A stretch of 64,000 nt of DNA from SAR116 cluster bacterium AG-355-O21. Lineage in GTDB: Bacteria > Pseudomonadota > Alphaproteobacteria > Thalassobaculales > Thalassobaculaceae. The notes beneath the pieces were generated by a model, which searched no databases, was not told the origin of the DNA, and saw only the letters and a list, made by a program, of their open reading frames with translations. The stretch covers positions 1 through 64,000 of the forward strand of contig QCEM01000008.1 of the NCBI GenBank assembly GCA_003280605.1, written 5' to 3'. Position numbers and translations under genes: made by a program. This document shows, piece by piece, positions 9,933 through 20,411 of the stretch. The first letter of the stretch is position 1. The number at the start of each line of letters is the position of its first letter.

Positions 9933-11549
9933 TTAACCGCGTAAGGCTTTAATTTGCTCAAGATAGCTGTCAGCATTGATCCGTGCATCAATCAGCCGCG
10001 GACCATTGCTGGCCGCTGCCTCTTGGCAGGCTTGGCGTAAGCTGTCGGTGCTATCCGCAGTCCAGGTTTGAAAGCCAAAAGCCGCTGCCGTCATGGCAAA
10101 ATCCGGGGCTTGCCAAGAAAGTCCAAGATCGGCCATTTGACGGGCTTCCCGCTTGATATCGATCAGCGATAGGCGGCCGTCGTTAAACAGCAGGATGCAC
10201 ACATTTGCCTGGTATTGAGCGATGGTTTTCAGCTCCCCCAAGCACATTAACGCGCCACCATCGCCGGTGATGGCAAGGGCCCCGCGTTGCGGGTCATGCA
10301 ACGCGGCGGCGATTGCTGCCGGGATTGCGAAACCCATGGTCGCCAGACCATTGGAAATCAACAGGTCACGTGGGGCTTGCGTTGGCCAAAAGGCACAGGC
10401 GGCAAACATATGCGCGCCGGCATCGACCGTCAGCCGGGGGCCGCCGGCAAAAGTCTCGGCGGCGATAGCGACGCTGGCACTTGGCGACAGGCCAGCATCG
10501 CTGTTGATCGTGAGGGCGGTGCGCATGCGCTGGCGTTCGTCGGCCAGATCATTGACGCCCCAACCGTGGTCTGCGGGCCGCGGCGGAAGGGCCGCCAGCA
10601 GTGCTGAAACTGTCTCGGGAAGCGGACCGATGATTTGCAGTTCGGGCTGCAGGTAATGCGGCTGATGGATTTCTTCGGCAAGTTCAATGACCGGCGCCGA
10701 ATAGGCCCATGGCTGCGGGATTAATTCCACCGGATCAAGACCGACCAGGACAATCAGATCGGCTGCGGCAACAGCTGGCCGCTCCAACGCGCCGCCTGTG
10801 AACAAACCAATTTGGCGCGGATCATCTGCAGCAATTGTGCCGGCTGCCATATAGGTTGTTAAAGCACCGCCGCCACTTTTCTTGACCAGTGCCGAAACCG
10901 CTGCCGCAAGTCCACGTCGTGCCGCCTCAATGCCGATAATGAAAACCGGCCGCCGGCTGCCGGCGATCAAGGCCGCAGCGGCAGTGATATCGGCACCGTC
11001 AACAGCTGGCGGGGCGCTTGCCTCGGCCGGCGCGGTGTTGGCGAAAGCTTGCGCAAAATCACTTACTGTCGGGAACATGGCCGCTGGCCGTCGCGGCGGC
11101 GATGGGCTTTGCTGCAACCAGTTATCCAACGCGTCCGGGGTTGCTTGCAAAAGGTCGTCGTCTTGACGCATCAACGGTTTGACCATGGCCGCTTGGTCGA
11201 TGAACTGATGGCTGACATATTGATATTCGGCCGGGGCGGCAATCTCTGCGACCAAGAGGGCCGGGAAACGGTCGAGGGTGGCGGCGGCGACGCCGTTAAT
11301 TGCCGACGCTAGTCCTGGGCCGCGGGTGGCAAAAGCAACCCCAGGGGTTTCCGCAAGGATGCCGCTCACCCCGGCCATGATGACCGCAGCGTCCTCACGG
11401 GCCGTGATCACCACATCCAAACCGGCGGCTTTGGCGGCGACCATTAAATCAAGACTGGTCCCACCACCCGGTACACCGAAAAGACGGCTTACGCCGGCGG
11501 CGCACAAACGGCTGATGAGTATTTCTTTAAACGACGATGTGGCAGGCAT
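9933..11549 (-). CDS. Thiamine pyrophosphate-binding enzyme, acetolactate synthase-like
   Basis: LFGVPGGGTSLDLM...REDAAVIMAGVSG and GDGGALMCLGELKTIAQYQANVCILLFND (TPP GDG..N motif). Confidence 0.85.
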   Translation of the reverse strand: MPATSSFKEILISRLCAAGVSRLFGVPGGGTSLDLMVAAKAAGLDVVITAREDAAVIMAGVSGILAETPGVAFATRGPGLASAINGVAAATLDRFPALLVAEIAAPAEYQYVSHQFIDQAAMVKPLMRQDDDLLQATPDALDNWLQQSPSPPRRPAAMFPTVSDFAQAFANTAPAEASAPPAVDGADITAAAALIAGSRRPVFIIGIEAARRGLAAAVSALVKKSGGGALTTYMAAGTIAADDPRQIGLFTGGALERPAVAAADLIVLVGLDPVELIPQPWAYSAPVIELAEEIHQPHYLQPELQIIGPLPETVSALLAALPPRPADHGWGVNDLADERQRMRTALTINSDAGLSPSASVAIAAETFAGGPRLTVDAGAHMFAACAFWPTQAPRDLLISNGLATMGFAIPAAIAAALHDPQRGALAITGDGGALMCLGELKTIAQYQANVCILLFNDGRLSLIDIKREARQMADLGLSWQAPDFAMTAAAFGFQTWTADSTDSLRQACQEAAASNGPRLIDARINADSYLEQIKALRG

Positions 11550-11618
11550 GGAAAACGCTCAGAATCGGCAGGAGGGCAATCCTAACCTCGGCACTGAGGT
11601 TCGTATAGATACTTTCGG

Positions 11619-12068
11619 TTATGAACTAAGGTCTGCGATCCGCTTCAAAACCACGCCGGAAATCCGCCAACTGCCGTCGCTCTGCTGCTCCATAAAATAG
11701 ATCGCTTTGCGGGCCAAGTCATCGGGGCCAACCACATATACCATTTGCGCCGGCCGGCCGCTGACGGTGGTCGTTTCGCCAAATTCAAAAATTTTTGGCC
11801 GCGCCACGGCTTCGTAGCCGTTTAACACCATTTGCTGAAAGCGTTGCACATTGCCGAACATGGCTTGAATTTTAGGTGCCGCCAGCGAAAACGCCTTATC
11901 CCATTGATCATTCTTGAAGGCGGTCACTTGCGCGCTGATGACAGTCTGAAAGGCATCTGCATCGCTGCTGGTGAGGTTTTTTGCGTGGCTGCCGAAGGCC
12001 GTCACCAGCACCATCATAAGAACCCCGATGAAGCCGGCCATTTTGCCAAAAGCGGTAGGTTTTTGCAT
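11619..12068 (-). CDS. DUF4864-like secreted protein
   Basis: Signal peptide plus VISAQVTAFKNDQWDKAFSLAAPKIQAMFGNVQRFQQMVLNGYEAV and SDGSWRISGVVL. Confidence 0.65.
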   Translation of the reverse strand: MQKPTAFGKMAGFIGVLMMVLVTAFGSHAKNLTSSDADAFQTVISAQVTAFKNDQWDKAFSLAAPKIQAMFGNVQRFQQMVLNGYEAVARPKIFEFGETTTVSGRPAQMVYVVGPDDLARKAIYFMEQQSDGSWRISGVVLKRIADLSS

Positions 12069-12130
12069 GCTCGATCCTCCTTACCCGATTACGCTGCAAG
12101 GCGCGGTGCAGATCATCTTAGGAACGATTT

Positions 12131-12535
12131 TTAGCCGCTTTTAATGGGAAACCACTTCATCGCAAAGCTTTGTGCGTCAGCGGCATTTTCAAACCAATAG
12201 ATCGTCTCTTGGACGCTGTTTGCTTCGACTCGCCAGCAGCCTTGGCAGTGATCGCTCAGCCATTGGCGCTGGGCCCGGATATTGGAGTCTTGATGATTGC
12301 TGCCTGCCGGCGGCAAGCGGACTTGCTGCCAGCCGGCATCCAGATGGCGTTGATCAGTGATGGCCAATTTGATGACATCACCGCCGACCTGTTCAATGCC
12401 AAATAATTGCTCGGTTTCGCCGTCCTGCATATTCATCGCCCGTAAATGGCGGCCGACGTCGATAAACACCAAGCCGACAATAAGACAGCAGATCAACACA
12501 AGCGCCCAATTGGTCATTGGTAAAATCCTTCCCAT
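12131..12535 (-). CDS. Hypothetical membrane-anchored protein
   Basis: 134 aa ORF with an N-terminal TM segment (WALVLICCLIVGLVFIDV). No recognised family. Confidence 0.5.
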   Translation of the reverse strand: MGRILPMTNWALVLICCLIVGLVFIDVGRHLRAMNMQDGETEQLFGIEQVGGDVIKLAITDQRHLDAGWQQVRLPPAGSNHQDSNIRAQRQWLSDHCQGCWRVEANSVQETIYWFENAADAQSFAMKWFPIKSG

Positions 12536-12666
12536 CCATTCGTGATTCCGAGTATGATCGTGATGTTAGCTTTCGGCAATGTTGCTGACCATGTGATTTT
12601 GCCCGGCTTGGTGTTCGGCCGGTTGCGATTTAATCTCGGTGCTCATGAAGCTGGCGATATTTCGGA

Positions 12667-13653
12667 ATGGTGGTGAAAATGCCCGCGTTATTCCGGTGGT
12701 TGCGATTTTTCATATTGGTGTTGCCGGTGGCGTTTTCAGCGGCAGCGAACCCGCCATTTTGGCGCAGTGAGTGGCCAAACACTGATTTCAGCAAACACAG
12801 TGTTGATTATCAGGAGATCATTGGCGGTGGTCCGCCGCGTGACGGTATCCCATCAATCGACATGCCAAGTTTTGTGCCCGTGGCTGACGTTTCCGGATAT
12901 CGCGGCAGTGAACCTGTCATCGGCTTAGAGATCAACGGCGACCGGCGGGCCTATCCGTTGGGCATTTTGACCTGGCACGAGATTGTCAATGATGTGGTCG
13001 GCGGCGTTCCTGTTGCCGTGACCTATTGCCCGTTATGTAATGCGGCGATTGTTTTTGACCGGCGGTTGGCAGGTGCGGTGCTGGATTTTGAACCAACCGG
13101 CAAACTGCGCCACTCGGACCTGATCATGTATGACCGCCAAAGCGAAAGCTGGTGGCAGCAATTTAGCGGCGAAGCCATCGTTGGCGCACGCCTTGGAAGC
13201 GTTCTGAAAACCTTGCCGGCGCGGCTTGAATCCATGGCCGATTTTATGACGCGATTTCCCGACGGCCAGGTTTTGGTACCAAATAACCCTGAATTCCGCG
13301 CCTATGGCATGAACCCCTATGTTGGCTATGACAGTGCCGGATTTCCGTTTTTGTTTAAAGGCGAAGTGCCTGAGGGAGTGTTTCCTATGGCACGGGTGGT
13401 AATTGTCGACGGCCGTGCCTGGAAGCTGGATTATCTGAGGGCGCACGGCGAGGTTGACCATGAGGATCTGGTGCTAACCTGGACAGCCGGGCAAAATTCC
13501 GCCCTTGATACCCGCGAGATCAGCGCCGGCCGAGGTGTCGGCAATGTGGTTGTGCAGCACCGGCTCAATGGGGTGCTTGAGGATGTCCGTTATCATGTCA
13601 GCTTCGCGTTCGTATTTTTCGCCTTCCACCCTAAAGGTGACTACATCCGTTAA
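12667..13653 (+). CDS. DUF3179 domain-containing protein
   Basis: RAYPLGILTWHEIVNDVVGGVPVAVTYCPLCNAAIVFDR is the DUF3179 signature. N-terminal signal peptide. Confidence 0.85.
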   Translation: MVVKMPALFRWLRFFILVLPVAFSAAANPPFWRSEWPNTDFSKHSVDYQEIIGGGPPRDGIPSIDMPSFVPVADVSGYRGSEPVIGLEINGDRRAYPLGILTWHEIVNDVVGGVPVAVTYCPLCNAAIVFDRRLAGAVLDFEPTGKLRHSDLIMYDRQSESWWQQFSGEAIVGARLGSVLKTLPARLESMADFMTRFPDGQVLVPNNPEFRAYGMNPYVGYDSAGFPFLFKGEVPEGVFPMARVVIVDGRAWKLDYLRAHGEVDHEDLVLTWTAGQNSALDTREISAGRGVGNVVVQHRLNGVLEDVRYHVSFAFVFFAFHPKGDYIR

Positions 13654-14879
13654 GGTGCCTTGGTTGTCACATTGCGGCGGGCCAACCAGGTGGTGATGCC
13701 TGCCGCCGCCGCCAATGCGGCGGTGAGGTAATAGGTGGCCGTGTAGTCACCAAACAATTGCACCAACAGGGAAAAAGCGGCCGGGCCAACAATCACGCCG
13801 CTGAAGGTGACGAACAATCCTGCGCCGATAATGTTCGAAGCGCTGTCCTTTGGCCCATGGCGGATCATTTCGCTGAAAAACACGCCGTTCCAGCTCATGC
13901 CGGTAAAGCCAAGAATAAAGTAAACACCATAGACCCATAACAGCGGCCAATCCGGTGATAATTGAGTCAACAACAGCGCCCCTAAAATGATGATCGCGAT
14001 CGTTGTTAACATGACCGTGAAGGCCGAACGGCTGCGGTCAGCTAACCACCCCCAGGTGATCCGACCAATCACCCCGGCGACCAGAATGCAAGATAAAGCA
14101 TCTCCGGCAGCGATCAAATCATAGCCGATCTCTTTGACCAGCACAGTGACCGTAAATGAGGTCAAAGACAGCTGCACGGCGGCTAAGAATAAGCCTGAAA
14201 AGCACAGCCATTTGACTGTCGCATAGCTGAAGGCCAGCCGTACGTCGGTCAATGGCGGACGCCAGATGGCAGCCCCTGGTTGGCGTTCGCGGTCCCAGCG
14301 TGCCCGCGGCGGCTGCATCAGCAGGACGGTCAACGCGATCAGCCCAAGCGGCACCAAAAACGAACTTTGCCAGCCCCAATCCAGGGCCAGCCGCGGCCCC
14401 AATTGGCCAGCGATAACGCCGCCAAGGGGCACGCCTGTAAAGCGAATTGAAAAAATCAGCGCCTGATTACGGGGACTGGCAATCTTGGTCAGAATTGCTG
14501 CCGCCGGAGGATTGGCAAGCCCGTAGCCTAAGCCGACCAAAAAGGAGCCAAGAATAATCAACAGCAATTGGCCACTTGCAAGCAGGGCAATTGCGGCCAA
14601 AAACATGACCAAGCTTAACTGGCAGGTGCGCCACGGTCCCCAGCGACTGACGAAGCCGCCGGCCATCAGGCTGGTTGTCATCGCCCCGAGATAGACAATC
14701 AGGACTTGGTAGCCAATCAGTGAGGCTGTGATCCCCAAGTCATCGGCAACCTTCGGGGCAATTGACGGCAGCCATAATGAGGTCATTGAGGCCAAGGTGA
14801 CCGACAGCGTCATGAAGATCATCGCCAAAACTTGGTCTAGCAAGCTTGGTCGCCAGTCTGAAAATTGTTGCAATGTCAT
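13650..14879 (-). CDS. MFS transporter
   Basis: 409 aa multi-TM protein with an MFS-like organisation. Convergent with the DUF3179 gene, 4-nt overlap. Confidence 0.85.
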   Translation of the reverse strand: MTLQQFSDWRPSLLDQVLAMIFMTLSVTLASMTSLWLPSIAPKVADDLGITASLIGYQVLIVYLGAMTTSLMAGGFVSRWGPWRTCQLSLVMFLAAIALLASGQLLLIILGSFLVGLGYGLANPPAAAILTKIASPRNQALIFSIRFTGVPLGGVIAGQLGPRLALDWGWQSSFLVPLGLIALTVLLMQPPRARWDRERQPGAAIWRPPLTDVRLAFSYATVKWLCFSGLFLAAVQLSLTSFTVTVLVKEIGYDLIAAGDALSCILVAGVIGRITWGWLADRSRSAFTVMLTTIAIIILGALLLTQLSPDWPLLWVYGVYFILGFTGMSWNGVFFSEMIRHGPKDSASNIIGAGLFVTFSGVIVGPAAFSLLVQLFGDYTATYYLTAALAAAAGITTWLARRNVTTKAP

Positions 14880-14893
14880 AATGGCTATCGAGG

Positions 14894-16072
14894 TTAAGAA
14901 TGCGTCAGGAATTCCACAGCAGCTTGCAAACCCCCTGGCCCATGGGGAATATTTTGTCGTCTCAGCTGCATCTCAATGACGCCGAGGGCGCCAAATAACA
15001 TGGCTTCATTCAAGTCACCCAAATGACCGATCCGGAAAACCTTCCCATTCAAGGGGCCAAGGCCGCCGCCAAGGGAAAGATTACCTTCGTTAGCACAGGC
15101 GTTGCGGAAGGCTTCGGCGTCATGGCCGGCGGGCATTTGAATTGCCGTTACTGAATTAGAGCGGTGGTCCTGGCGGCGGGCAAAAAATTGTGGCCCGCCA
15201 TTAGCCGACCAGGCCGTTACGGCGGCCCGTGTCGCACTGGCCAGCCGGTGGTGGCGCGCAAGCACGTTATCAAAGCCTTCAGCTTCGATGATATCTAAGG
15301 CCGCCGCCATAGCTTCGAAAATTTGTGTTGGCGCGGTGCCTGGGAAAATAAAGCGATTCTGCTGCGGTGCATATTCTTCCCAGCTCCAATAATGATGCGG
15401 AATCAGGCCATTGCGGCGGCTTTTCATGGCGCGTTCGCTGACGCAAGTGAAACTGAGTCCGACCGGTAGCATCAAGCCTTTTTGCGACCCGCCGACAGCA
15501 ACATCAACCCCCCATTCATCCATCCGAAAATCGATTGAGCCAAGCGAAGAAATTGTATCCACCAGCAACAAAGCCTTATGGCCGGCGGCATCCAGTGCAG
15601 CACGCACCGCCGCAATGTCATTGGTCACCCCGGTTGAGGTCTCATTTTGAACCACACAAACAGCTTTTAGGCGGCCGTCCTGATCCTGCCGCAAGGTTTC
15701 CGCCAGCCGCTCAAGATCGATGCCATCTTGCCAGTCGCCGGGAACCGTCTCAACGTCCAGGCCAATCGCGGTACACAGTTTTGCCCAATAGGTTGAAAAA
15801 AAGCCTGTTTCCGGCACCAGAACATGATCCCCTGGGGCACAGGTATTGGCCATTGCCGACTCCCACGCCCCATGGCCATTGGCAATGTGAACAACCAAAT
15901 GTTGGCGGGTACGAAAAATATCTTTTAAGCGGTCGTGGCAATTGCCCTGCAGGGTGCGAAAACCGGGGCTGTTGAAATCCACACTTGGGCGGTGCATGGC
16001 GGCCAAAACGCTGTCGGGAATATTGGTTGGTCCAGGTTGGAAGAAAAAGTTTCGGCCGGGCAAGCGGGACAT
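14894..16072 (-). CDS. Class V PLP-dependent aminotransferase (alanine/serine-glyoxylate aminotransferase-like)
   Basis: FFQPGPTNIPDSVLAAM, NGHGAWESAMAN, LLLVDTISSLGSIDFRMDEWGVDVAVGGSQKGLMLPVGLSF (PLP Lys). Confidence 0.9.
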   Translation of the reverse strand: MSRLPGRNFFFQPGPTNIPDSVLAAMHRPSVDFNSPGFRTLQGNCHDRLKDIFRTRQHLVVHIANGHGAWESAMANTCAPGDHVLVPETGFFSTYWAKLCTAIGLDVETVPGDWQDGIDLERLAETLRQDQDGRLKAVCVVQNETSTGVTNDIAAVRAALDAAGHKALLLVDTISSLGSIDFRMDEWGVDVAVGGSQKGLMLPVGLSFTCVSERAMKSRRNGLIPHHYWSWEEYAPQQNRFIFPGTAPTQIFEAMAAALDIIEAEGFDNVLARHHRLASATRAAVTAWSANGGPQFFARRQDHRSNSVTAIQMPAGHDAEAFRNACANEGNLSLGGGLGPLNGKVFRIGHLGDLNEAMLFGALGVIEMQLRRQNIPHGPGGLQAAVEFLTHS

Positions 16073-16298
16073 TATGAAAACCCATGTAGATGTTGCGAAC
16101 AGAACAGTTATAGCACTGAAGACAGGATATATTTATCTGAATTTAAGACCCATCACGAGCGGCGAATGGGTTGTTGATCTTGCGTCATCGGCTTTCCTCT
16201 GCTTCCCTATAGCGGCATCACCGGCATGAGGGTGTCGGGCATGTCAACTTGGGCGCACCCGCGTCGATAGAATCATGATCGCATTAGAGGTTTTGAAA

Positions 16299-17348
16299 AT
16301 GATGAAAAATGAGCAGGTATCTGGGCCAGCAGCGTGGACCGCCCCGGAGATGGCGGCATCTGATTGTTGGCTTCATCAGTTTCGCGATGATGAGATTGCA
16401 GAAATTCAAGCGGCAATTGACGCTGTTCGGGCGCGTGGTTTAGCGATTGAAGATGTCACCCGCAGCGATTTTCCATTGCCCGGGTTAGCTGCCGCACTTT
16501 CCGGTATTTATCAAAAGATTGTCCATGGGCATGGCTTCATGGTGCTGCGCGGATTGCCTGTCGCTGACTGGGGCATAGCTGATTCGGCGCTTGCCTATTG
16601 GGGCATCGGCGTGCATCTGGGATTGCCTGTGTCGCAAAACGCCAAAGGCCATTTGATTGGTCACGTGCGTGATCTAGGACATGATCCGGATGACCCTAAA
16701 GTGCGCATTTACACAACCACACGGCGGCAACCCTACCATACCGATTCCTGCGACATTGTTGGCTTGCTGTGTTTACAAAAAGCGAAGGCCGGCGGTCTCA
16801 GCGCATTATCCAGTTCGGTCACAATCTACAATGAAATGCTGCAGGCCCTGCCAGATTTGGTCGAGGTGCTGATGCAGCCGTTTGTTTATGGCCGCAAAGG
16901 CGAAGTGCCAGCGGGGAAAAATGAAACCTATGAGATGGCAACCTTCTTCCGGCATGCGAACCATTTGACCACGATTCTGGCCCCAGACTTCATTTATGCG
17001 GCGCAGCGCCTGGCAGAGGTTCCGCGCTTAAGTGACCAACAGCAAGAAGCGCTCGACATGGTCCAATCGCTTGCCAACCGCGATGATATTCGTTTGGATT
17101 TGACCTTTGAGCCAGGCGACGTGCAGCTGGTGCACAATCACCAAGTGCTCCATACCCGCACTGATTATGAGGATTTTGATGATCCGTCGCTTAAGCGTCA
17201 CTTGCTGCGGCTCTGGCTGGCGACACCGGCAGGCAGGCCGCTGCCGGCGGCGATGGCGGAGCGGTACGGATCGGTCGCCCTCGGGGGTGAACGCGGCGGT
17301 ATCCGCGTTGCCGGTGCCCGCCCCCATGTGAATCTTGAGCCGGCATGA
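16299..17348 (+). CDS. TauD/TfdA family dioxygenase (copy 1)
   Basis: Fe(II) HxD motif YHTDSCD, distal VLHTR, C-terminal RLWL. Start at 16299 preferred over 16275. Paralogue of 58791-59816. Confidence 0.85.
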   Translation: MMKNEQVSGPAAWTAPEMAASDCWLHQFRDDEIAEIQAAIDAVRARGLAIEDVTRSDFPLPGLAAALSGIYQKIVHGHGFMVLRGLPVADWGIADSALAYWGIGVHLGLPVSQNAKGHLIGHVRDLGHDPDDPKVRIYTTTRRQPYHTDSCDIVGLLCLQKAKAGGLSALSSSVTIYNEMLQALPDLVEVLMQPFVYGRKGEVPAGKNETYEMATFFRHANHLTTILAPDFIYAAQRLAEVPRLSDQQQEALDMVQSLANRDDIRLDLTFEPGDVQLVHNHQVLHTRTDYEDFDDPSLKRHLLRLWLATPAGRPLPAAMAERYGSVALGGERGGIRVAGARPHVNLEPA

Positions 17349-17391
17349 GACAGCCGGTCGGTGGCCGCCGTCGGGCGGCAAGGAGTGATGT

Positions 17392-18534
17392 ATGACGGAC
17401 CGGCGGACAGCGACAGTTTTTATGCGCGGAGGCACCTCCAATGCGTTGATTTTCCATGTTGATGATTTGCCGCCCGCAGGCCCCGAGCGTGATCAATTGT
17501 TTTGTCGTGCAATGGGAAGCCCGGATCCCTATGGCCGCCAGCTTGATGGTCTTGGCGGTGGTATTTCATCGCTCTCGAAGGTTTTGTTTTTATCGCCGCC
17601 AAGCCGGCCTGATGTCGATTTTGATTACACTTTCGGACAGGTTGAAATTGCCGTTCAGCGGGTTGATTACGCCGCTAACTGCGGCAACATGACCTCGGCT
17701 ATGGGGCCATTCGCTGTCAATGAAGGGGTGTTTAAATGCGCCGATGGGCCGGTCTTGGTCCGGCTTTTCAATACCAATACCCAGCAAGTCGTGCATGCAG
17801 CTTTTGATGTGGCGGAGGGCCGCGCCGTCGAAATGGGTGATTTGGAAATTCCCGGTGTGGCCGGAACAGGGGCCCCGATCCGTCTTGATTTTATGGCCCG
17901 TGACAGTTGCCCCGGCGGCATCGCCTCGCCGCTGCCATCAGCGGCGGTTACGGAGATGATTGCCGATCCGCAATTTGGGCAGGTCACCGTCAGCATTGTT
18001 GATGCCAGCAATGTGGTCGCCTTTGCCCGGGCCAGCGATCTTGGCCTCAGCGGTGCCGAAGATGTTGCCATGATTGAGGGTAATAGCGCCTTGATGGCAG
18101 GTCTGGAGCGGTTGCGGCAACAGGCGGCAGTGCTGGCCGGCATGGCGACGACGCCTGCACAGGCAGTGCCGGCGAGCCCAAAAATCGCCTTGATTGGACC
18201 ACCTGCGGCATTTACCGCCTTGGACGGTCGGCATTACAGGGCGGCGGATGTCGATGTCTCGGCGCGGGTGCTCTCCATGGGCAATGTGCACCGGGCGACT
18301 CCCTTAACGGCGGCCATGTGCACGGCGGCCGCAGCCGGTATTACCGGCACCACCGTCGCTCAGGCCAGTGCCGGTCGGGCAACCGGCGAGAGCGGTGATT
18401 TGCGAATTGGTACGCCGTCAGGCGTGGTCAAAGCTGCAGCTAAGGTGCGCGGCAGCGGTGTTGATTGGCAGGTGCCGAGAACATCCACTTTTCGTACCGC
18501 CCGCCGCTTGATGACCGGCTGGGTACACGGTTAG
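17392..18534 (+). CDS. PrpF family protein (aconitate/methylitaconate-type isomerase or oxalomesaconate tautomerase family)
   Basis: TATVFMRGGTSNALIFH, DGLGGGISSLSKVLFL, DYAANCGNMTSAMGPFAVNEG. Confidence 0.9.
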   Translation: MTDRRTATVFMRGGTSNALIFHVDDLPPAGPERDQLFCRAMGSPDPYGRQLDGLGGGISSLSKVLFLSPPSRPDVDFDYTFGQVEIAVQRVDYAANCGNMTSAMGPFAVNEGVFKCADGPVLVRLFNTNTQQVVHAAFDVAEGRAVEMGDLEIPGVAGTGAPIRLDFMARDSCPGGIASPLPSAAVTEMIADPQFGQVTVSIVDASNVVAFARASDLGLSGAEDVAMIEGNSALMAGLERLRQQAAVLAGMATTPAQAVPASPKIALIGPPAAFTALDGRHYRAADVDVSARVLSMGNVHRATPLTAAMCTAAAAGITGTTVAQASAGRATGESGDLRIGTPSGVVKAAAKVRGSGVDWQVPRTSTFRTARRLMTGWVHG

Positions 18535-18550
18535 CAACAATGGAAAAGGT

Positions 18551-18580
18551 GCAGCGCCGGCCGAAATAGACCGGCGCTGC
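18551..18580. terminator. Bidirectional terminator-like hairpin between convergent genes
   Basis: Perfect 10-bp stem GCAGCGCCGG / CCGGCGCTGC, 10-nt loop. Lies between prpF-like (+) and degQ-like (-) stops. Confidence 0.7.
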
Positions 18581-18618
18581 GGCGCGCCCAAAAAAGGGTA
18601 ACCGCGAGGGGACTGGCC

Positions 18619-20133
18619 TTAACCCTTTTTAAAACGGAGCGCGACAAATCGCATTTCACCCCGCCGACTGATCAACATCAGAACCGACTTTAACTGCTTG
18701 GCGCGTGCTTCGTTGACGCGCTTTGTAACATCTGCAGGATTGCCAACTTCGTGTTGGTTCACTTCGACAATAACGTCGCCAATTTCCAGGCCTTTAACAC
18801 CGGCGACGCTATCGGCATCAACATCGGTGATCACAACCCCTTTGGCGGCCTCTTCGATGCTGTATTTCTCACGCAGCGGGTCCGTGATCATCGACAGATC
18901 AAGGCCAAGACTATCAATGCGGCCTGTTTCTGCGCGGTCTTTCGGTTGACTGCGTGATACCGGCACCAACTGTGCCTTTTCAGCTGCTTCAAGTTCACCA
19001 ATTTTGGCTTCGACGGTCACCGCTTTGCCGTCGCGCCAAACCACCACAGGCACCGCTTTGCCAATGGGGGTGCCGGCGACAATGCGCGGAAGTTGCCGCA
19101 TATTGGCGACCTTTTGGTTATTGAAGCTGAGGATGATATCGCCCTTCTTCAGGCCGGCCGCTTCTGCTGGACCGTCCTTGGTGATGTTTGACACCAAAGC
19201 ACCTTTAGCGTTTTCCAGGCCAAGGCTTTCGGCAATTTCTTCGGTAACCCCTTGAATGAACACCCCAAGCCAACCGCGGCGGGTGCGGCCAAACTCGCGT
19301 AATTGCGCGATCACCGGTTGCGCCAGGCGCGACGATACGGCGAAGCCAATCCCCACAGAACCGCCGCTTTGCGAGAAAATAGCGGTGTTGATGCCAATCA
19401 CTTCGCCGTCAAGGTTGAATAACGGACCGCCTGAATTGCCGCGGTTGATCGACGCATCGGTCTGGATGAAATCGTCATAAGGTCCTTGCAAGTCGCGGCC
19501 ACGCGCCGAGATGATCCCGGCGGTCACCGAGCCGCCCAAACCAAAGGGATTACCAATTGCCACAACCCAGTCACCGACACGGGCGGCGTCGGAATCGCCG
19601 AATGGCACAAATGGTAGGGTGGTATCGCCTGGGTTAATCTTCAAAACCGCTAGATCGGTTTTTGGGTCGCGGCCCAATAATTCAGCGGTATATTCTTCGT
19701 CGTTCTGCAGAATAACTTTAATCTGATCGGCTTCTGCAATCACATGGTTGTTGGTGACGACGATTCCGCTCGGGTCGATAATAAACCCGGATCCAAGAGC
19801 GTGCGCCCGCCGCGGTTTGCCGCCATTCGGCTGACCGCGTTCAAAAAAGTCTTTGAAAAAATCTTCAAACGGCGAGCCGGGCGGAAATTGTGGCCGCTGG
19901 CGTTGCCCGGATTGCGGCCCTTCTTGTTTCACCTGTTGGCTGGTCGCAATGTTCACGACTGCCGGCAAGAGTTTCTCGGAAAGGTCTGCAAAACTGCTTG
20001 GCGGCGCTTTGGCTTGTGCCGCAGAGGCTAGCAAGGCAGCCAAAAACAGCAGCGTTGCGACGCTATACTGTAGCCATAGGGATGACGACGCCGATGATGT
20101 TCGAGCTACCGCAATAGGTCGTTTCGTGCGCAT
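18619..20133 (-). CDS. DegQ/HtrA-family serine endoprotease with two PDZ domains
   Basis: VVTNNHVIAEAD, DLAVLKI, NRGNSGGPLFNLDGEVIGINTAI catalytic motifs; PDZ GWLGVFIQGVTEEIAESLGL. Confidence 0.95.
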   Translation of the reverse strand: MRTKRPIAVARTSSASSSLWLQYSVATLLFLAALLASAAQAKAPPSSFADLSEKLLPAVVNIATSQQVKQEGPQSGQRQRPQFPPGSPFEDFFKDFFERGQPNGGKPRRAHALGSGFIIDPSGIVVTNNHVIAEADQIKVILQNDEEYTAELLGRDPKTDLAVLKINPGDTTLPFVPFGDSDAARVGDWVVAIGNPFGLGGSVTAGIISARGRDLQGPYDDFIQTDASINRGNSGGPLFNLDGEVIGINTAIFSQSGGSVGIGFAVSSRLAQPVIAQLREFGRTRRGWLGVFIQGVTEEIAESLGLENAKGALVSNITKDGPAEAAGLKKGDIILSFNNQKVANMRQLPRIVAGTPIGKAVPVVVWRDGKAVTVEAKIGELEAAEKAQLVPVSRSQPKDRAETGRIDSLGLDLSMITDPLREKYSIEEAAKGVVITDVDADSVAGVKGLEIGDVIVEVNQHEVGNPADVTKRVNEARAKQLKSVLMLISRRGEMRFVALRFKKG

Positions 20134-20411
20134 TCAAATAACTCCATTCTCATCGCCGCTCCGGACGACACTGTGACGGTGGAAAGAGCGATCTGTGGTG
20201 CCACCGTGACTCCCAATCTGGGGTGTTTTTTAAAACTATCAACAGCCCATGAAGAATTGCTGCTTTTGTCTCACGCAGTTGTGTTTGAATTACGGCCAAT
20301 TGCGGCAGATTAAAGAAAAATTATGGCAAAACCTCGGCAGCGGTGGCCGCACCGGCGGTATCGACGTTGTTCAGCCCTTTACCTACAAAAAAACCACCAT
20401 ATATCGGCTCT

